Source: PFJX01 sp037442845 (GTDB taxonomy: Bacteria; Pseudomonadota; Gammaproteobacteria; Burkholderiales; Thiobacillaceae). Taken from it: a stretch of 26,234 nucleotides of DNA. Below are positions 26,161 to 26,234 of the stretch, in pieces. The notes below the pieces were generated by a model. It did no database searches. It saw only the letters and a list, made by a program, of their open reading frames with translations, and had not been told where the DNA came from. The stretch is taken from contig JBBIPL010000022.1 of assembly GCA_037442845.1 (NCBI GenBank), positions 1 to 26,234 of the forward strand, in the 5' to 3' direction. The number at the start of each line of letters is the position of its first letter. Positions within the stretch are counted from its first letter, which is position 1. A program made the position numbers and the translations under genes.

Positions 26161-26177
26161 TGGCACGCTACCTGCTT
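26161..26177 (+). promoter_or_regulatory. Sigma-54 (-24/-12) promoter
   Basis: TGGCACGCTACCTGCTT has an exact TGGCACG -24 element and CTGCT as the -12 element, with the invariant GG and GC exactly ten bases apart, preceded by T as in the consensus. Transcription would begin near 26187 and run right, out of the window. With two upstream boxes and a sigma-54 activator (PrsR) encoded in the window, this is a strong regulatory call. The controlled gene is not visible. Confidence 0.82.
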
Positions 26178-26180
26178 TAT

Positions 26181-26224
26181 ATTCGCTGCGTAGCTGATTC
26201 AGGCAGCGCGAATGAGGTCAGCTA
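26181..26224 (+). repeat. Competing stem-loops in presumed 5' leader
   Basis: Just downstream of the sigma-54 promoter two inverted repeats overlap. ATTCGCTGC (26181-26189) can pair with GCAGCG plus AAT (26203-26213) with a two-base bulge. TAGCTGA (26191-26197) can pair with TCAGCTA (26218-26224). Since the arms interleave, the two structures exclude each other. They may shape the start of the transcript, or the second may be a protein site. Confidence 0.4.
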
Positions 26225-26234
26225 GGTCGCCTCA

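Larger units (their letters stand above)
25734..26234. other. Gene-free regulatory region at right edge
   Basis: No convincing coding frame exists in these 501 bases; frames present are short and lack ribosome binding sites. From left to right it holds a GC-rich 6-bp hairpin (CCGCCC/GGGCGG, 25783-25798), box 1, a perfect 9-bp hairpin, box 2, a sigma-54 promoter and overlapping inverted repeats in the presumed 5' leader. Everything from box 1 onward is consistent with control of a rightward gene just outside the window. Confidence 0.75.

Noticed and set aside
26212..26234. ATG with an open frame to the window edge
   Set aside because: It lacks a ribosome binding site and lies within the inverted repeats of the leader; it is too short to judge as a gene start.

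Overview
The window looks like chromosomal DNA of a GC-rich betaproteobacterium. The evidence is the pilMNOPQ operon divergent from a class A penicillin-binding protein, and a PEP-CTERM/exosortase-type exopolysaccharide regulatory set (sugar transferase, PrsK, PrsR, PrsT). The order could be Rhodocyclales or Nitrosomonadales, but that is inference. No tRNA, rRNA, insertion sequence, phage gene or CRISPR array was seen.

Layout. (1) 1-3901, minus strand: pilM, pilN, pilO, pilP and a 3'-truncated pilQ, coupled by four-base overlaps; this is the alignment complex and secretin of a type IV pilus. (2) 3902-4024: an AT-rich divergent promoter region with an 11-bp perfect inverted repeat. (3) 4025-6882, plus: mrcA (PBP1A) followed at once by a small nucleotidyltransferase-like protein. 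(4) 6978-15748, plus: an EpsB-type phosphoglycosyl transferase, prsK, prsR and prsT, then a nitroreductase-like gene. (5) 15760-21735: an apparent trans-envelope export system made of two tandem MacB/LolC-type permeases, a LolD-like ATPase with an N-terminal FHA domain, a LolA-like periplasmic carrier and a DUF1302-like outer-membrane barrel. The carrier gene is inverted relative to the rest. (6) 21834-25733: a GT-B glycosyltransferase, a membrane-anchored hexapeptide acyltransferase, a small polytopic membrane protein and a sulfotransferase. (7) 25734-26234: no gene, but two near-identical 18-bp boxes, a perfect 9-bp hairpin and a strong sigma-54 (-24/-12) promoter pointing off the right edge.

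How the parts fit. PrsK and PrsR form a two-component pair, and PrsR carries the GAFTGA loop that contacts sigma-54 RNA polymerase. The right-edge boxes plus the GG-N10-GC promoter are therefore the expected kind of PrsR target, and the next gene to the right is predicted to be a PEP-CTERM or exopolysaccharide gene. Regions 5 and 6 together suggest synthesis (glycosylation, acylation, sulfation) and export of a lipid or glycolipid to the outer membrane. The components are recognisable one by one; the assembled pathway is inference and is the best candidate here for an undescribed system. The barrel has three copies of EPxSLDDLF between its signal peptide and the barrel, which could be docking motifs.
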